Assembly: GCA_000993685.1 (NCBI GenBank)
Contig: LBWP01000007.1
Coordinates: 1-50,696 of the forward strand
Reading direction: 5' to 3'
Source: Candidatus Woesebacteria bacterium GW2011_GWA1_39_21
GTDB taxonomy: Bacteria > Patescibacteriota > Microgenomatia > UBA8517
Length of the DNA stretch: 50,696 nt
Shown here piece by piece: positions 17,451-26,752 of the stretch. The notes under the pieces are model-generated. The model worked only from the letters and a program-made list of their open reading frames with translations. It did no database searches and was not told where the DNA came from. Position numbers and translations under genes: made by a program. Within the stretch, counting starts at the first letter, position 1; the number at the start of each line of letters is the position of its first letter.

Positions 17451-18343
17451 TCTCTGTTGTTATCAATACGTTGAATGAGGAAAAAAATCTGCCAAGGGTT
17501 TTGGATTCTGTGAAAAATTTTGCTGACGAGATTGTCGTTGTCGACATGTACTCTGATGACGACACTGTTGTTCTTGCGAAAAAGGCTGGTGCAAAAGTCT
17601 ATCAACACAAAAGAATGGGGTACGTCGAGCCGGCGCGAAATTATGCAATTGAAAAAGCCACGGGAGATTGGATTTTAATTCTCGATGCAGATGAAGAAAT
17701 ACCAAAATCGCTTACCGAGAAGTTGAAAAAATTAGTCGAGACTCCAAAATCATATGATTACTTCCGTGTGCCCCGTAAAAATATTATTTTCGGGAAATGG
17801 ATAAAACATTCCAACTGGTGGCCAGATTATAATATTCGTTTTTTTAAAAAAGGTTTCGTTTCTTGGAACGAAATTATTCATTCCGTTCCTGTGACGTGTG
17901 GAAACGGAGCAGATCTTGAGGTAGATGAGAAAAATGCAATTGTTCATCATAATTATTCCACGATTGAACAATACATTGATCGTCTTAATCGTTACTCGTC
18001 ACACCAAAAAACCGCACTTCTAAAAGGTGGCTACAAATTTACTTGGAAGGATTTAATTCGCGAGCCGATGCATGAATTTTTAAGGCGTTACTTTCAGGGG
18101 GAGGGATACAAAGATGGATTGCACGGTCTTTCATTGTCGCTTCTTCAGGCATTTTCAGAGCTGACGGTCTATCTAAAAGTTTGGCAAGAGGAAAAGTTCA
18201 AGGATGAAAAAGCTACTGTTGAGAATGTAACGGTTGTTGTAAAGGAATCGCAAAGAGAGATGAATTATTGGGTGGCTGATACACTTTATAAAATAGATAA
18301 TAGTTTAGTACAAAAAATTAAACGCAGATTCAGATTGTCCTGA
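17447..18343 (+). CDS. GT2 glycosyltransferase, WaaE/beta-1,4-glucosyltransferase-like
   Basis: A 298-residue cytoplasmic enzyme beginning MISVVINTLNEEKNL, with DEIVVVDMYSDDDT, the metal motif DAD (80-82, DADEE), RVPRKNIIFGKWIKHSNWWPD and IHSVP. This pattern marks the WaaE/KdtX-like branch of family 2, whose members add sugars to lipid-linked cores. Two further members lie at 19302 and 42756. The C-terminal part has an amphipathic stretch around SLSLLQAFSELTVYLKVW that may touch the membrane. Confidence 0.8.
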   Translation: MISVVINTLNEEKNLPRVLDSVKNFADEIVVVDMYSDDDTVVLAKKAGAKVYQHKRMGYVEPARNYAIEKATGDWILILDADEEIPKSLTEKLKKLVETPKSYDYFRVPRKNIIFGKWIKHSNWWPDYNIRFFKKGFVSWNEIIHSVPVTCGNGADLEVDEKNAIVHHNYSTIEQYIDRLNRYSSHQKTALLKGGYKFTWKDLIREPMHEFLRRYFQGEGYKDGLHGLSLSLLQAFSELTVYLKVWQEEKFKDEKATVENVTVVVKESQREMNYWVADTLYKIDNSLVQKIKRRFRLS

Positions 18344-18367
18344 TAGCCCCTCGAATCAATAAATTAA

Positions 18368-19318
18368 ATGAAAATTTATAAAATTTTTATTGTCATCTTG
18401 AACTGGAATCGTCCGGGCGATACTTTGGAGTGTTTGCAGTCGCTTAAACAGTTGTTTATGAAAAATTTTATGGTGACTGTTGTTCTTGTTGATAATGGTT
18501 CGGGCGATGATAGTGTCACTCGATTTAAAAAATTTCAGCCAGGTGACTTGGCAATGAAAATTATCGAGAACAAGAAGAATGCTGGTTTTGCTGCAGGAAA
18601 CAATCTAGGTATCAATTATTCTCTTTCACAGGAAGCTGACTTTGTGCTGTTTCTTAACAATGACACGATTGTGGATAAAAATTTCATCTCAGAAATAATT
18701 TTGACGTCAGAAGAAAAGGAAGAAGTCGGAATATTTACTCCGAAGATATATTTTGCAAAAGGTTTTGAATTTCATAAAACTTACAAAAAATCGGAATTAG
18801 GCAGGGTTATCTGGTCTTTTGGGGGAAATATAGACTGGCAAAATATGTATGCTCAAAATAAGCATGTCGACGATGTTGATAGCGGTCAGTTGAATAAAAA
18901 TTTCGAAACAGATTTTGCAACCGGCGCGGCGATGTTTGTTAAAGCTGACGTTTTGAAAATGCATGGCGGATTCGATGAGAACTACTATCTATATATGGAA
19001 GATGTAGATTTTTGTGAAAGATATACACGAAGTGGTGGTAAAATACTTGCTGTTTCTGATGCGATTGTTTGGCACAAGGTATCGCAAAGTTCAGGCATCG
19101 GGAGCGATTTGAATGATTATTTTATTACACGAAACCGGTTGTATTTTGCTCAGAAGTTTGCTCCTCTTCGGACTAAAGTAGCCTTGTTGCGGGAAAGTAT
19201 AAAGTTTATTTTTTGTGGACGACCGTGGCAAAGAAGGGGAGTTGTAGATTACCTAACGGGAAATTTGAAAATTGGGTCGTGGAAAGCAAGTGTTCGGGAA
19301 AATGAAAATGGTAAATAA
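18368..19318 (+). CDS. GT2 glycosyltransferase, rhamnosyltransferase-like
   Basis: A 316-residue enzyme of the branch that includes dTDP-rhamnosyltransferases: IVILNWNRPGDTLECLQSL, VLVDNGSGDDS, NAGFAAGNNLG, the NNDT motif (97-100) in place of DxD, GAAMFVKADVL and YMEDVDFCERY. The last two are the usual acceptor-side signature. It would work on a lipid-linked chain in the cytoplasm; the sugar is not certain. It follows the WaaE-like gene after 24 bases, and its end overlaps the next GT2 by 17 bases. Confidence 0.8.
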   Translation: MKIYKIFIVILNWNRPGDTLECLQSLKQLFMKNFMVTVVLVDNGSGDDSVTRFKKFQPGDLAMKIIENKKNAGFAAGNNLGINYSLSQEADFVLFLNNDTIVDKNFISEIILTSEEKEEVGIFTPKIYFAKGFEFHKTYKKSELGRVIWSFGGNIDWQNMYAQNKHVDDVDSGQLNKNFETDFATGAAMFVKADVLKMHGGFDENYYLYMEDVDFCERYTRSGGKILAVSDAIVWHKVSQSSGIGSDLNDYFITRNRLYFAQKFAPLRTKVALLRESIKFIFCGRPWQRRGVVDYLTGNLKIGSWKASVRENENGK

Positions 19319-20084
19319 CAAGCAAATCAGCGCAATTGTCATTGCTAAAAATGTCGAGAAGAAAATTGGTAAATTTCTTGAATCTTTGAGGTGGGCAGAT
19401 GAGTTGGTGGTTATCGACACCGGTTCTACGGATAAAACAAAGGAAACCGCAAGTAAACACAACGCAAAAGTATATACTTTTGCAAAAGGCAGTTTTCCTG
19501 ACTGGAGAAATTATGGAAGAGAGAAGGCCAACTGCGACTTTCTTTTTTATTTGGATACAGACGAAGTTGTAAATGACGAGTTGAAATCGGAGATTTTAGA
19601 AACAGTCAAAAACTGGCCAGCAGGAGTCGCCTGTTTTGCGATTCCGAGGAAAAATGTTATTTTCGGAAAAGTTATGATGCATGGAGGCTGGTATCCAGAT
19701 TATGTCATCAGATTATTTGAAAAGGGTAGATTGATTCGTTGGGTGGGAGATTTACACGAGCAACCTCAATACAGGGGAGGTTTAAAGTATACGAAAAATA
19801 CGATTATTCATTACAAGGAAAATTCGCTGGCTGAAATGCTTGAAAAAACAAATAAGCGGTCGGAAATTGAAGCCAGGTTGATGTTTGATGCAAACCATCC
19901 GCCGATGACGGTGTTGAGATTTATGACTGCGATGTGTAGGGAATTTTTCTTCCGCTTTGTTAAAAACGCGGCATTTCTTGACGGTCGTAAAGGGATCATT
20001 ATGGGAATTTATCAGGTTTACAGTCGCTTTATCTCCTATGCGAAATTATGGGAAATGCAGATGAAAAATGAAAAAAAAGATTAA
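19302..20084 (+). CDS. GT2 glycosyltransferase, WaaE-like
   Basis: A 260-residue family 2 enzyme with ISAIVIAKNVEKKI, DELVVIDTGSTDKT, DTDE (85-88) as metal motif, IPRKNVIFGKVMMHGGWYPD and HEQPQY. It is a close relative of the gene at 17447. The ATG at 19302 inside the end of the preceding gene was preferred to a TTG at 19272, because it begins just before the first strand. It overlaps the pyrophosphohydrolase gene that follows by 17 bases. Confidence 0.8.
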   Translation: MKMVNNKQISAIVIAKNVEKKIGKFLESLRWADELVVIDTGSTDKTKETASKHNAKVYTFAKGSFPDWRNYGREKANCDFLFYLDTDEVVNDELKSEILETVKNWPAGVACFAIPRKNVIFGKVMMHGGWYPDYVIRLFEKGRLIRWVGDLHEQPQYRGGLKYTKNTIIHYKENSLAEMLEKTNKRSEIEARLMFDANHPPMTVLRFMTAMCREFFFRFVKNAAFLDGRKGIIMGIYQVYSRFISYAKLWEMQMKNEKKD

Positions 20085-20448
20085 AAAAATATATTACAAG
20101 AAACTAGTTAGAGACAAGATTCCTCAAAGGATAAAAGAAGCTGGTGGTAGGTATGCCGTAAAACTACTTAAGGATGGAGATTTTCAAAAAGAACTACTTA
20201 GGAAAGTTGAGGAAGAAGCCGGAGGCTTGGCTAATGCCAAAACCAGAGGCGAGGTCGTTTCTGAACTCGGTGACACTCTAGATGTTGTTTATGAAATAAA
20301 AAGAACCTTTCAAATATCCGATAAAGAACTTATTGAATCACGAGCGAAGGAGGAAGGAAGAAAAGGCGGTTTTAAAAAGAAAATTTTTCTTGTTTGGGCC
20401 GAAGATACAGGTTACAAAACAAACGAAAGAAAAGGAAAACAAAAATGA
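20068..20448 (+). CDS. MazG-like all-alpha NTP pyrophosphohydrolase (house-cleaning type)
   Basis: A 126-residue protein with the family opening YYKKLVRDKIPQRIKEAGG, then LLRKVEEEAGGLANAK and VVSELGDTLDVVYEI. These match the helices of all-alpha NTP pyrophosphatases that remove non-canonical or excess nucleotides; some relatives act on phosphoribosyl-ATP. The first acidic cluster normally reads EExxE; here the third position is glycine (EEAGG), while the second motif ExxD is intact. Metal binding may be weakened or shifted by one residue. It is an odd member of a glycan cluster, joined to its neighbours by overlaps at both ends. Confidence 0.7.
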   Translation: MKKKIKKIYYKKLVRDKIPQRIKEAGGRYAVKLLKDGDFQKELLRKVEEEAGGLANAKTRGEVVSELGDTLDVVYEIKRTFQISDKELIESRAKEEGRKGGFKKKIFLVWAEDTGYKTNERKGKQK

Positions 20449-21473
20449 AGGCCGCAATATACAACCCCTATTGGGACACGCTCGGCGGAGGAGAGCGGTA
20501 CTCGATCTCTTTTGCAAAAGTATTGGTAGATTTAGGTTACGAGGTTGATATTGAGTGGAAGGATCCGGAAATTTTGAAAAAAATTGAGAAACGTTTTGGT
20601 TTAGTGACGGATAACGTCAGAATTGTAGAGTCAGTCAAAAGAGGTGATGGGTATGATTTGTGTTTTTGGGTTTCGGACGGAAGCGTTCCTCTGTTGCGTT
20701 CGAGAAACAACATTCTCCATTTTCAGGTTCCGTTTAAAAATGTTAATGGAAATACGTTGATAAATCGAATGAAATTCTTTCGGATTAAAAGTATTATTTG
20801 TAATTCGCGTTTTACAAAAATGATAATTGATGAAGAATACGCAGTGAAAAGCGTCGTTGTTTATCCTCCATGTGATATTTCGAAAATAAAACCGAAAAGG
20901 AAGCAGAATTTGATTTTATTTGTTGGACGTTTTTCCCAGCTTTTGCAGTCAAAAAGACAGGATGTCTTAATCGATGCATTTAAAAAATCTGTAAAAAGAG
21001 GTTTACGAGACTGGCGGCTGGTTTTGCTCGGAGGGATTGAGGTGGGTGCTGATGAATATTTGAAGTTTCTGAAGAAGAAGGCTAAAAGTTACCGTGTTGA
21101 TTTCATCGAAGGGGCTGATTATAAAACCTTGGTTGACTACTATGGAAAAGCGAAGATCTTCTGGTCGGCATCTGGGTATGGAGAAAATGAATTAAAAAAT
21201 CCAGAAAAGGTTGAGCATTTCGGGATGTCGGGTGTTGAAGCGATGGCGGGTGGTTGTGTTCCTTTGCTTTATGAGAGTGGTGGGCACCGGGAAATAGTTG
21301 ATAATGCAAAGAACGGATATACCTGGAATAAACTGTCAGAGTTCGTTAGGCTGACAATAAATTTAGTTTCGGACAGCAAAAGTCTTCATCAATTGTCAAA
21401 AGAAGCGGTTAAAAAATCTGGAAACTTTAGCTATGAAGTTTTTTCCGAAAAAATCAAAGAAGTCTTACGTTAA
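20445..21473 (+). CDS. GT4 family glycosyltransferase (ALG11-like)
   Basis: A 342-residue GT-B fold enzyme. The N-terminal domain has NPYWDTLGGGERYS (GGGER at 14-18, the donor-proximal glycine loop). The C-terminal domain has LILFVGRFSQLLQSKRQDVLIDAF, then VEHFGMSGVEAMAGGCVPLLYESGGHREIV, the acidic-acidic region that binds the nucleotide sugar. The pattern of the second motif resembles ALG11-type mannosyltransferases. It acts in the cytoplasm. The ATG at 20445 gives a 4-base overlap with the previous gene. Its end overlaps the YfhO-like gene by 41 bases. Confidence 0.8.
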   Translation: MKAAIYNPYWDTLGGGERYSISFAKVLVDLGYEVDIEWKDPEILKKIEKRFGLVTDNVRIVESVKRGDGYDLCFWVSDGSVPLLRSRNNILHFQVPFKNVNGNTLINRMKFFRIKSIICNSRFTKMIIDEEYAVKSVVVYPPCDISKIKPKRKQNLILFVGRFSQLLQSKRQDVLIDAFKKSVKRGLRDWRLVLLGGIEVGADEYLKFLKKKAKSYRVDFIEGADYKTLVDYYGKAKIFWSASGYGENELKNPEKVEHFGMSGVEAMAGGCVPLLYESGGHREIVDNAKNGYTWNKLSEFVRLTINLVSDSKSLHQLSKEAVKKSGNFSYEVFSEKIKEVLR

Positions 21474-23937
21474 ATTAACTAATAATACCGATCACATTTT
21501 CGGGGCTGCCCGTTTTCTGCCTTTTCTGGCAGTTGTTGTCTTTTTCTTTCCGCTTTTGTCTGCTAATCTGCCACTTCCAATGGACGCTTTAGTTGGTGCC
21601 TATTACCCCTGGCTTGATTACAAATGGGGCTGGACCGTTGCGGTTGCGTTTAAAAATATTGCGCTTTCTGATGTTTTTTCGCAACTTTATCCATGGAGAG
21701 TTTTGGCGATTGACGTTATCAAAAGCGGCCAATGGCCACTTTGGAATCCTTATTCCTTTTCAGGTACTCCACTTCTTGCCAATTGGCAGTCGGCACCATT
21801 TTATCCCCTGAACCTATTTTTACTACTCTTTGGAAATATCTGGGGATGGACACTAATGATTGTTAGTCAACCGGTCCTTTCGATGGTATTTATGGGACTC
21901 TACCTTAAGAAGATAGGTGTAAACGGAATAAGTCGAGCAATTGGGATGGTAACCTTTGCCTTTTCTGGATTTATGATGACATATCTGGAGTATGGAACAA
22001 TCGGCCAAATTATGCTTTGGCTGCCACTCCAATTGTTTTTGCTAGAGAACTATATTGAGAAGAAAAGGATAAAATATCTTGCGCAATATGCGTGCACCTT
22101 TTTTCCAGTCCTTACTGGTGGGTTTTTTCACCCAGCGTTTTATGTCCTTTTACTTTCATCCTCGTACGCACTTGTGCGCATGAGGAAGTTTTTTTTGAAG
22201 AGGATAAAAGTTGCAATCGCCTTTATTACATTTTTTGTTCTTGGAATTTTAACCGCTTCTTTGCAGCTCTTTCCCACAGGTGAGTTGTATGCCAATTCAA
22301 TCAGGCTTTATGATCAGAATATTGTTGAATATAGGTATGGGCTTTTGCCGTTAAAGAACCTCATAACTTTTTTTAGCCCTGATTTTTTTGGTAATCCCTC
22401 GACGAATAACTTTTGGGGATTTTTGCAATATCAGGAGACCTCCGGATATTTTAGTGTGGTTTCTGTGCTGCTGGTCATATTGGCGTTGTCAAAATTTAAA
22501 AAAGACTTTTACTTAAAATATTTTGGTGCAATATTTTTTTTGTCGCTTCTTTTCGCTTTTGATAACCGGATTTCAAGACTTATTTATCAACTAGATGTCC
22601 CGGGACTGTCAGGGGGATACGCCTCGCGTTTTTTAGTTATAACCAGCTTTGCCGCCTCAATTCTTGCTGCGATTGCCAGTCAGAAAATCGATACTCGTAG
22701 ATTTTTAAAAATTTGCGCGATTATTTTATCGATGGTAGTTATTTTGACAATGGTAATCTATTTTGGCCAGTCTACTTTAGATGGTGGAGTTTTTCAACCA
22801 CTTTTTTCATTTTTCGCTTTAAACAAAAGTAGCTACTTTACAATAGCATTTCGTAATCTACTTTTACCGATAGCAATTTTAACGCTGTTATTTATTACAT
22901 CACTTTTAACGACAAATTTTGCAATAGTTAACAAACTTTTAAAACTGAAACTGACCGAGTATTTTGCGAAACAATTTTTTCTACTTGTAATTTTGATGTT
23001 AATCAGCGCCGATTTGTTGCGCTATGCAATAAAATTCACACCTTTTTCCGATGTTTCCATGACAAACATAACAACGCCGGTAATTGAGTTTCTTCAAAAG
23101 AATGTTGGTAACTCGCGGATTGAAAGGGAGTGGGGACCAGTGTTACCCGCAAATACATGGATTTATTTTGGGCTAAGCTCTCCTTCCGGTTACGACCCTT
23201 TAATTCCACTTTCATACGCTCGCTGGTATGGAATCTGTCAAAACGACAAACTTGCAGGAAATCCATCCAAGATGGACAATTACACCAGGTATCTGGAAGT
23301 TAACAAATACGATTCACCCTGCCTTGACATATTTGGAGTTAAGTATCTACTGGCAATTAAGAGAAATTCTGAGGGAAAGTATGATACCAACGGAAGCTTT
23401 TTAAACCACCTGATTCCGCAAAACAGATTTGTCGAAGTATATTCTGATGGAAAAACCGCTGTATTGGAAAACAAGCAAGTCCTTCCAAGGGTTTTACTTT
23501 ATGACAATTATCTTGTTGAAGGTAACGAGATAAAAGCTCAAGAAAAGGCGTTTTTTGATACTGATTTCAAAAATACGGTTGTACTTGATTCAGCCCCCCT
23601 ACTGAAAAACCACGAACTCAAAGTCGGCAATATGGCAACAATTTCTAAATACGCACCCAATGAGGTGGCGATTGAAAGTAAAACGCAAAGCTCGGTGATT
23701 TTACTTCTGACTGACACTTATTATCCAGGTTGGAAAGTCTATTTGGATGGTGTACAAACAAAACTCCTGAAAGCAGATGGTGTATACAAAGCTGTTGATG
23801 TTCCGCAGGGTCGCCACGAGATTGTTTTTAAGTACGACCCTCTAAGTTTTAAGATTGGGTTGGTAACTAGCGTTATGAGCGTAATTGTTTTATTATTGGT
23901 GTTGTTGTATGAAAAAGGTCGAGAAATCCGCAGTTGA
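21433..23937 (+). CDS. YfhO-like GT-C membrane glycosyltransferase, copy 1
   Basis: An 834-residue protein with a large membrane body. The first loop contains PMDALVGAYYPWLDYKWGW; then come LYPWRVLAIDVIKSGQWPLWNPYSFSGTPLLANWQ and, late, a soluble domain with YYPGWKVYLDGVQ (near residue 766), VPQGRHEIVFKYDP and a final helix. In Bacillus, YfhO takes a sugar from a C55-phosphate carrier and puts it on lipoteichoic acid on the outer face, so an outer-face transfer is the likely role. The acceptor here is unknown. It shares the closing PGW module with the three genes at 7904-12951. Confidence 0.8.
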   Translation: MKFFPKKSKKSYVKLTNNTDHIFGAARFLPFLAVVVFFFPLLSANLPLPMDALVGAYYPWLDYKWGWTVAVAFKNIALSDVFSQLYPWRVLAIDVIKSGQWPLWNPYSFSGTPLLANWQSAPFYPLNLFLLLFGNIWGWTLMIVSQPVLSMVFMGLYLKKIGVNGISRAIGMVTFAFSGFMMTYLEYGTIGQIMLWLPLQLFLLENYIEKKRIKYLAQYACTFFPVLTGGFFHPAFYVLLLSSSYALVRMRKFFLKRIKVAIAFITFFVLGILTASLQLFPTGELYANSIRLYDQNIVEYRYGLLPLKNLITFFSPDFFGNPSTNNFWGFLQYQETSGYFSVVSVLLVILALSKFKKDFYLKYFGAIFFLSLLFAFDNRISRLIYQLDVPGLSGGYASRFLVITSFAASILAAIASQKIDTRRFLKICAIILSMVVILTMVIYFGQSTLDGGVFQPLFSFFALNKSSYFTIAFRNLLLPIAILTLLFITSLLTTNFAIVNKLLKLKLTEYFAKQFFLLVILMLISADLLRYAIKFTPFSDVSMTNITTPVIEFLQKNVGNSRIEREWGPVLPANTWIYFGLSSPSGYDPLIPLSYARWYGICQNDKLAGNPSKMDNYTRYLEVNKYDSPCLDIFGVKYLLAIKRNSEGKYDTNGSFLNHLIPQNRFVEVYSDGKTAVLENKQVLPRVLLYDNYLVEGNEIKAQEKAFFDTDFKNTVVLDSAPLLKNHELKVGNMATISKYAPNEVAIESKTQSSVILLLTDTYYPGWKVYLDGVQTKLLKADGVYKAVDVPQGRHEIVFKYDPLSFKIGLVTSVMSVIVLLLVLLYEKGREIRS

Positions 23938-24565
23938 ACTTCACGAAAAAGTACCCCCGAATTGGTACTATCAGTCTCTAAGAATTGACCCGCTGCAAAA
24001 ATATTGGCATAAAAGACGATTTGAGGAAGTTTCTGCTGTTTTGGAAAAAGTCAATGGGAAAGTGCTTGATGTTGGTTGCGCTGATGGAATGTTCACAAAA
24101 GTTATACTTGATAAAACCCGGGCGGATAAAGTTATCGCAATTGATGTTTTAAAAAAGTCAATTGATTGGGCGAGAAAACATTGGAAGAATTACAAAAAAA
24201 TGAATTTTATGGTTGGGGACGCACACGGTCTAAATTTTAAAAATAGTAACTTTTCCGCGGTATGTATTTTGGAAGTATTGGAGCATGTTCACAACCCGTT
24301 GAAGGCAATGCACGAAGTTAAACGCATTTTAAAAAAAGGTGGTTACGCTGTTTTTCTGGTTCCGTCTGACAGCTACCTGTTTAGGTTTGTTTGGTTTTTG
24401 TGGCTGAACTTTTACCCCCGAGGATGGGTGTGGCGTGAAACCCATATTCAAACATATCGAAATAATGGTTTGACAAAGATTTGTAAACAAGCAGGTTTTA
24501 AGATCGAGGTCGATAAAAAGTTTAATCTTGGTATGCTCCACTTAATTAAAGTCAGAAAAAGGTAA
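23909..24565 (+). CDS. Class I SAM-dependent methyltransferase
   Basis: A 218-residue soluble protein. Motif I is KVLDVGCADGMF (DVGCADG at 54-60), acidic motif II is VIAIDVL, and motif IV with LEVLEHV and the post-motif VKRILKKGG follow. Such enzymes in glycan clusters often methylate a sugar or cap a chain, but the substrate cannot be read here. The ATG at 23909 lies inside the end of the YfhO-like gene and gives MKKVEKSAVELHEKV; an upstream TTG would only add eight hydrophobic residues read from that gene. Confidence 0.8.
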   Translation: MKKVEKSAVELHEKVPPNWYYQSLRIDPLQKYWHKRRFEEVSAVLEKVNGKVLDVGCADGMFTKVILDKTRADKVIAIDVLKKSIDWARKHWKNYKKMNFMVGDAHGLNFKNSNFSAVCILEVLEHVHNPLKAMHEVKRILKKGGYAVFLVPSDSYLFRFVWFLWLNFYPRGWVWRETHIQTYRNNGLTKICKQAGFKIEVDKKFNLGMLHLIKVRKR

Positions 24566-24576
24566 ATGTTTTGCAG

Positions 24577-24582
24577 TACAAT
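24577..24582 (+). promoter_or_regulatory. Candidate -10 element before the GT2 at 24590
   Basis: TACAAT lies in the 24-bp gap after the methyltransferase gene, 7 nt before the GTG at 24590. This is the same spacing as at several other genes here. No clear -35. Confidence 0.35.
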
Positions 24583-24589
24583 GTAAACA

Positions 24590-25477
24590 GTGAAGTATAA
24601 AATATCGGTTGTCATCCCCAATTTTAACGGTTTAGATTTACTAGCGAAGAACCTTGTATCTGTTGTTACTAACACTTTATCTTATGACCCTGACGCTGAG
24701 GTTATTGTTGTTGACGATGCCTCTAAAGATGACAGTGTCAAGTATTTAAAAGAAAATTTCCCAAAAGTCATTGTATTAAAACATTTGAGAAACAGAGGAT
24801 TTTCAGCGACAGTCAATTCTGGGATAAAGATCGCGCGGGGAGATCTAATTGTACTTCTCAATAATGACGTTCTTCCTATAAATAATTATTTGCACTCTGT
24901 TGTTGATCACTTTAATGACGGTGAAGTGTTTGCAGTTTCGTTTCATGAAAAGGGATATGGTTGGGCAAAGGGATATTTTAAGGATGGATTTGTGCAACAC
25001 AGCGGCGGTGTTGAAAGCACAACTTCTCACAGAACTTTTTGGGTAAATGGCGGGTCTGGGATTTTCCGTGCATCGATGTTAAAAAAAATTCGGTATTTCG
25101 ACGAAGAGCTTTTTTCACCTTTTTATTGGGAGGATATTGATTTGTCATATCGCGGCGCAAAGCGTGGTTGGAAATTGATTTGGGAGCCGAAAAGTTGCGT
25201 TATTCATGAACATGAATCAACGATTAAAAAAATAAATCAAGGTAAAAAAGACTTGATAGTTCAGCGTAATCAACTTTTATTTATCTGGAAAAATATAACA
25301 TCACGTACAATGATAGTAAGACATCTAAAAGGATTAATGTTAAGATTGTCGCGACATCCGGGGTACATTAGAATAATTTTTGCCGCTTTGTTAAAATTAG
25401 AAATTTGTTTAAGAAAAAGGGAGATTGAAATTAAGGAATCAAAAATTTGCGATGAGATTTTATTATCTGAATATTAA
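24590..25477 (+). CDS. GT2 glycosyltransferase, rhamnosyltransferase-like
   Basis: A 295-residue family 2 enzyme: ISVVIPNFNGLDLL, VIVVDDASKDDS, NRGFSATVNSGI, NND (91-93), GGSGIFRASML and YWEDIDLSYR. The NND and EDxD motifs place it near the gene at 18368. It begins with GTG, supported by a TACAAT hexamer seven bases upstream. The C-terminal region has basic amphipathic helices. It would add a sugar to a cytoplasmic lipid-linked chain. A 3-base gap separates it from the next gene. Confidence 0.8.
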   Translation: MKYKISVVIPNFNGLDLLAKNLVSVVTNTLSYDPDAEVIVVDDASKDDSVKYLKENFPKVIVLKHLRNRGFSATVNSGIKIARGDLIVLLNNDVLPINNYLHSVVDHFNDGEVFAVSFHEKGYGWAKGYFKDGFVQHSGGVESTTSHRTFWVNGGSGIFRASMLKKIRYFDEELFSPFYWEDIDLSYRGAKRGWKLIWEPKSCVIHEHESTIKKINQGKKDLIVQRNQLLFIWKNITSRTMIVRHLKGLMLRLSRHPGYIRIIFAALLKLEICLRKREIEIKESKICDEILLSEY

Positions 25478-25480
25478 TTT

Positions 25481-26752
25481 ATGTCTGGCTGGATTCGGAG
25501 ATTTATTTCCGAACAAAAATTTCCATCAATTATATTTTTTGCGTTAATAATACGTCTTCTTTTATTGCCTTTTTCTTTCCATAGCGATTTAAACAACCAT
25601 GCTTTTTGGGGAATTTTCGGATACGAGTTTGGTTTTAGGGGTTTTTACGATTGGCTTAATTTCGGTGTCTATGCCAGGCCTGACTACCCGCCACTGGCGA
25701 TGATTCTTTTTAGTGGTATAAGAATGGTTTGGTTCTGGCTAAATAAAGCTGTTTGGTTTTTGAATGTCAGCTTTCCCATTTTCCCGTCAAATTTTGTTCC
25801 CTGGTTTGAGACAAAAGGATATCTGAGCATGTTGAAACTGCCAGGAATTTTTGGGGATTTGGGTATCGGTTATCTTATTTTTAACTTTTTGAAGACGAAA
25901 GGTCGCAAAAAAGCCCTTTTATATTCATCACTTTATCTTTTCAATCCTGCTGTGATTTATTTGTCTGCTTGTTGGGGACAGATAGATTCATTTGTTGCAT
26001 TTTTTTCTGTTTTGGCAATTGTTTTAGTTTTACAAAACAATTACTTTAGGGTACTTAGTCTGTACTTTATTTCGGTAATGACGAAAGCAACTTGGGTTCC
26101 GGCAACTTTGGTGCTTTTAATCCACTACGTCAAAGACAGACCAGGTATGAAGAAAACTATTTTATTAACAATTCTTTTAGCATTTTATCTTTCTATCTTA
26201 GGGTTTATCTTTTTTAACTCAAATTTTATTTTTTGGACAACTAATCTGTATTTTTCAAAAATCATCAAAGGAGCCGTCACTCTTCCATATATTACAATTA
26301 ACGCGTTCAACTATTGGAGTGCGATTTTGGGAATGGATAAGATTCTCGATAACAAAGTTTTTTTCAACTTGACCTTAAATCTCTGGGCATGGCTGTTAGC
26401 GGGAGCTTTTATTTTATTGATAGCATATTACCATTTGAAGGCGAAAGACATCTTCTTTACCCTGGGAATGATATTTTTTGCATTTTTTATGTTTGCGCCC
26501 AGGATTCACGAGCGATATTTATTTCCACTTTTAGTGCTCCTGCCATTTGTTGTTTCAAAGTATAAAAACATGACAAAATATTATCTCATCCTTTCTGTGG
26601 TATTTATGTTGAATCTGTATCATTGGTGGTGGTACCCTCACATTACCTTTGCCGAAAAACTGGTTGATCTTGAAATAGTTGAAAGAAGTTTATCCTTGGT
26701 CAATTTGAGTGTATTTTTCCTAATGTTGAGAAATTATATATTATTAAAGTGA
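25481..26752 (+). CDS. GT-C mannosyltransferase-like protein, Gpi18-related
   Basis: A 423-residue membrane protein and paralogue of 12948 and 29297. The first loop reads HSDLNNHAFWG (D36), followed by ARPDYPPLAMILF, FPIFPSNFVPWFETKGYLSMLKLPGIFGDLGIGYLIF, LFNPAVIYLSACWGQIDS and HERYLFP. The acidic first loop and WGQxDS are the most constant sites and probably form the active centre. It would work on the outer face with a polyprenyl-phosphate sugar. It overlaps the next gene by four bases (GTGA). Confidence 0.75.
   Translation: MSGWIRRFISEQKFPSIIFFALIIRLLLLPFSFHSDLNNHAFWGIFGYEFGFRGFYDWLNFGVYARPDYPPLAMILFSGIRMVWFWLNKAVWFLNVSFPIFPSNFVPWFETKGYLSMLKLPGIFGDLGIGYLIFNFLKTKGRKKALLYSSLYLFNPAVIYLSACWGQIDSFVAFFSVLAIVLVLQNNYFRVLSLYFISVMTKATWVPATLVLLIHYVKDRPGMKKTILLTILLAFYLSILGFIFFNSNFIFWTTNLYFSKIIKGAVTLPYITINAFNYWSAILGMDKILDNKVFFNLTLNLWAWLLAGAFILLIAYYHLKAKDIFFTLGMIFFAFFMFAPRIHERYLFPLLVLLPFVVSKYKNMTKYYLILSVVFMLNLYHWWWYPHITFAEKLVDLEIVERSLSLVNLSVFFLMLRNYILLK
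26737..26742 (+). promoter_or_regulatory. Weak candidate -10 before the GT2 at 26749
   Basis: TATATT lies 6 nt before the GTG at 26749, inside the end of the upstream gene. The region is AT-rich, so this could be chance. It would favour the GTG over the ATG at 26755. Confidence 0.2.
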
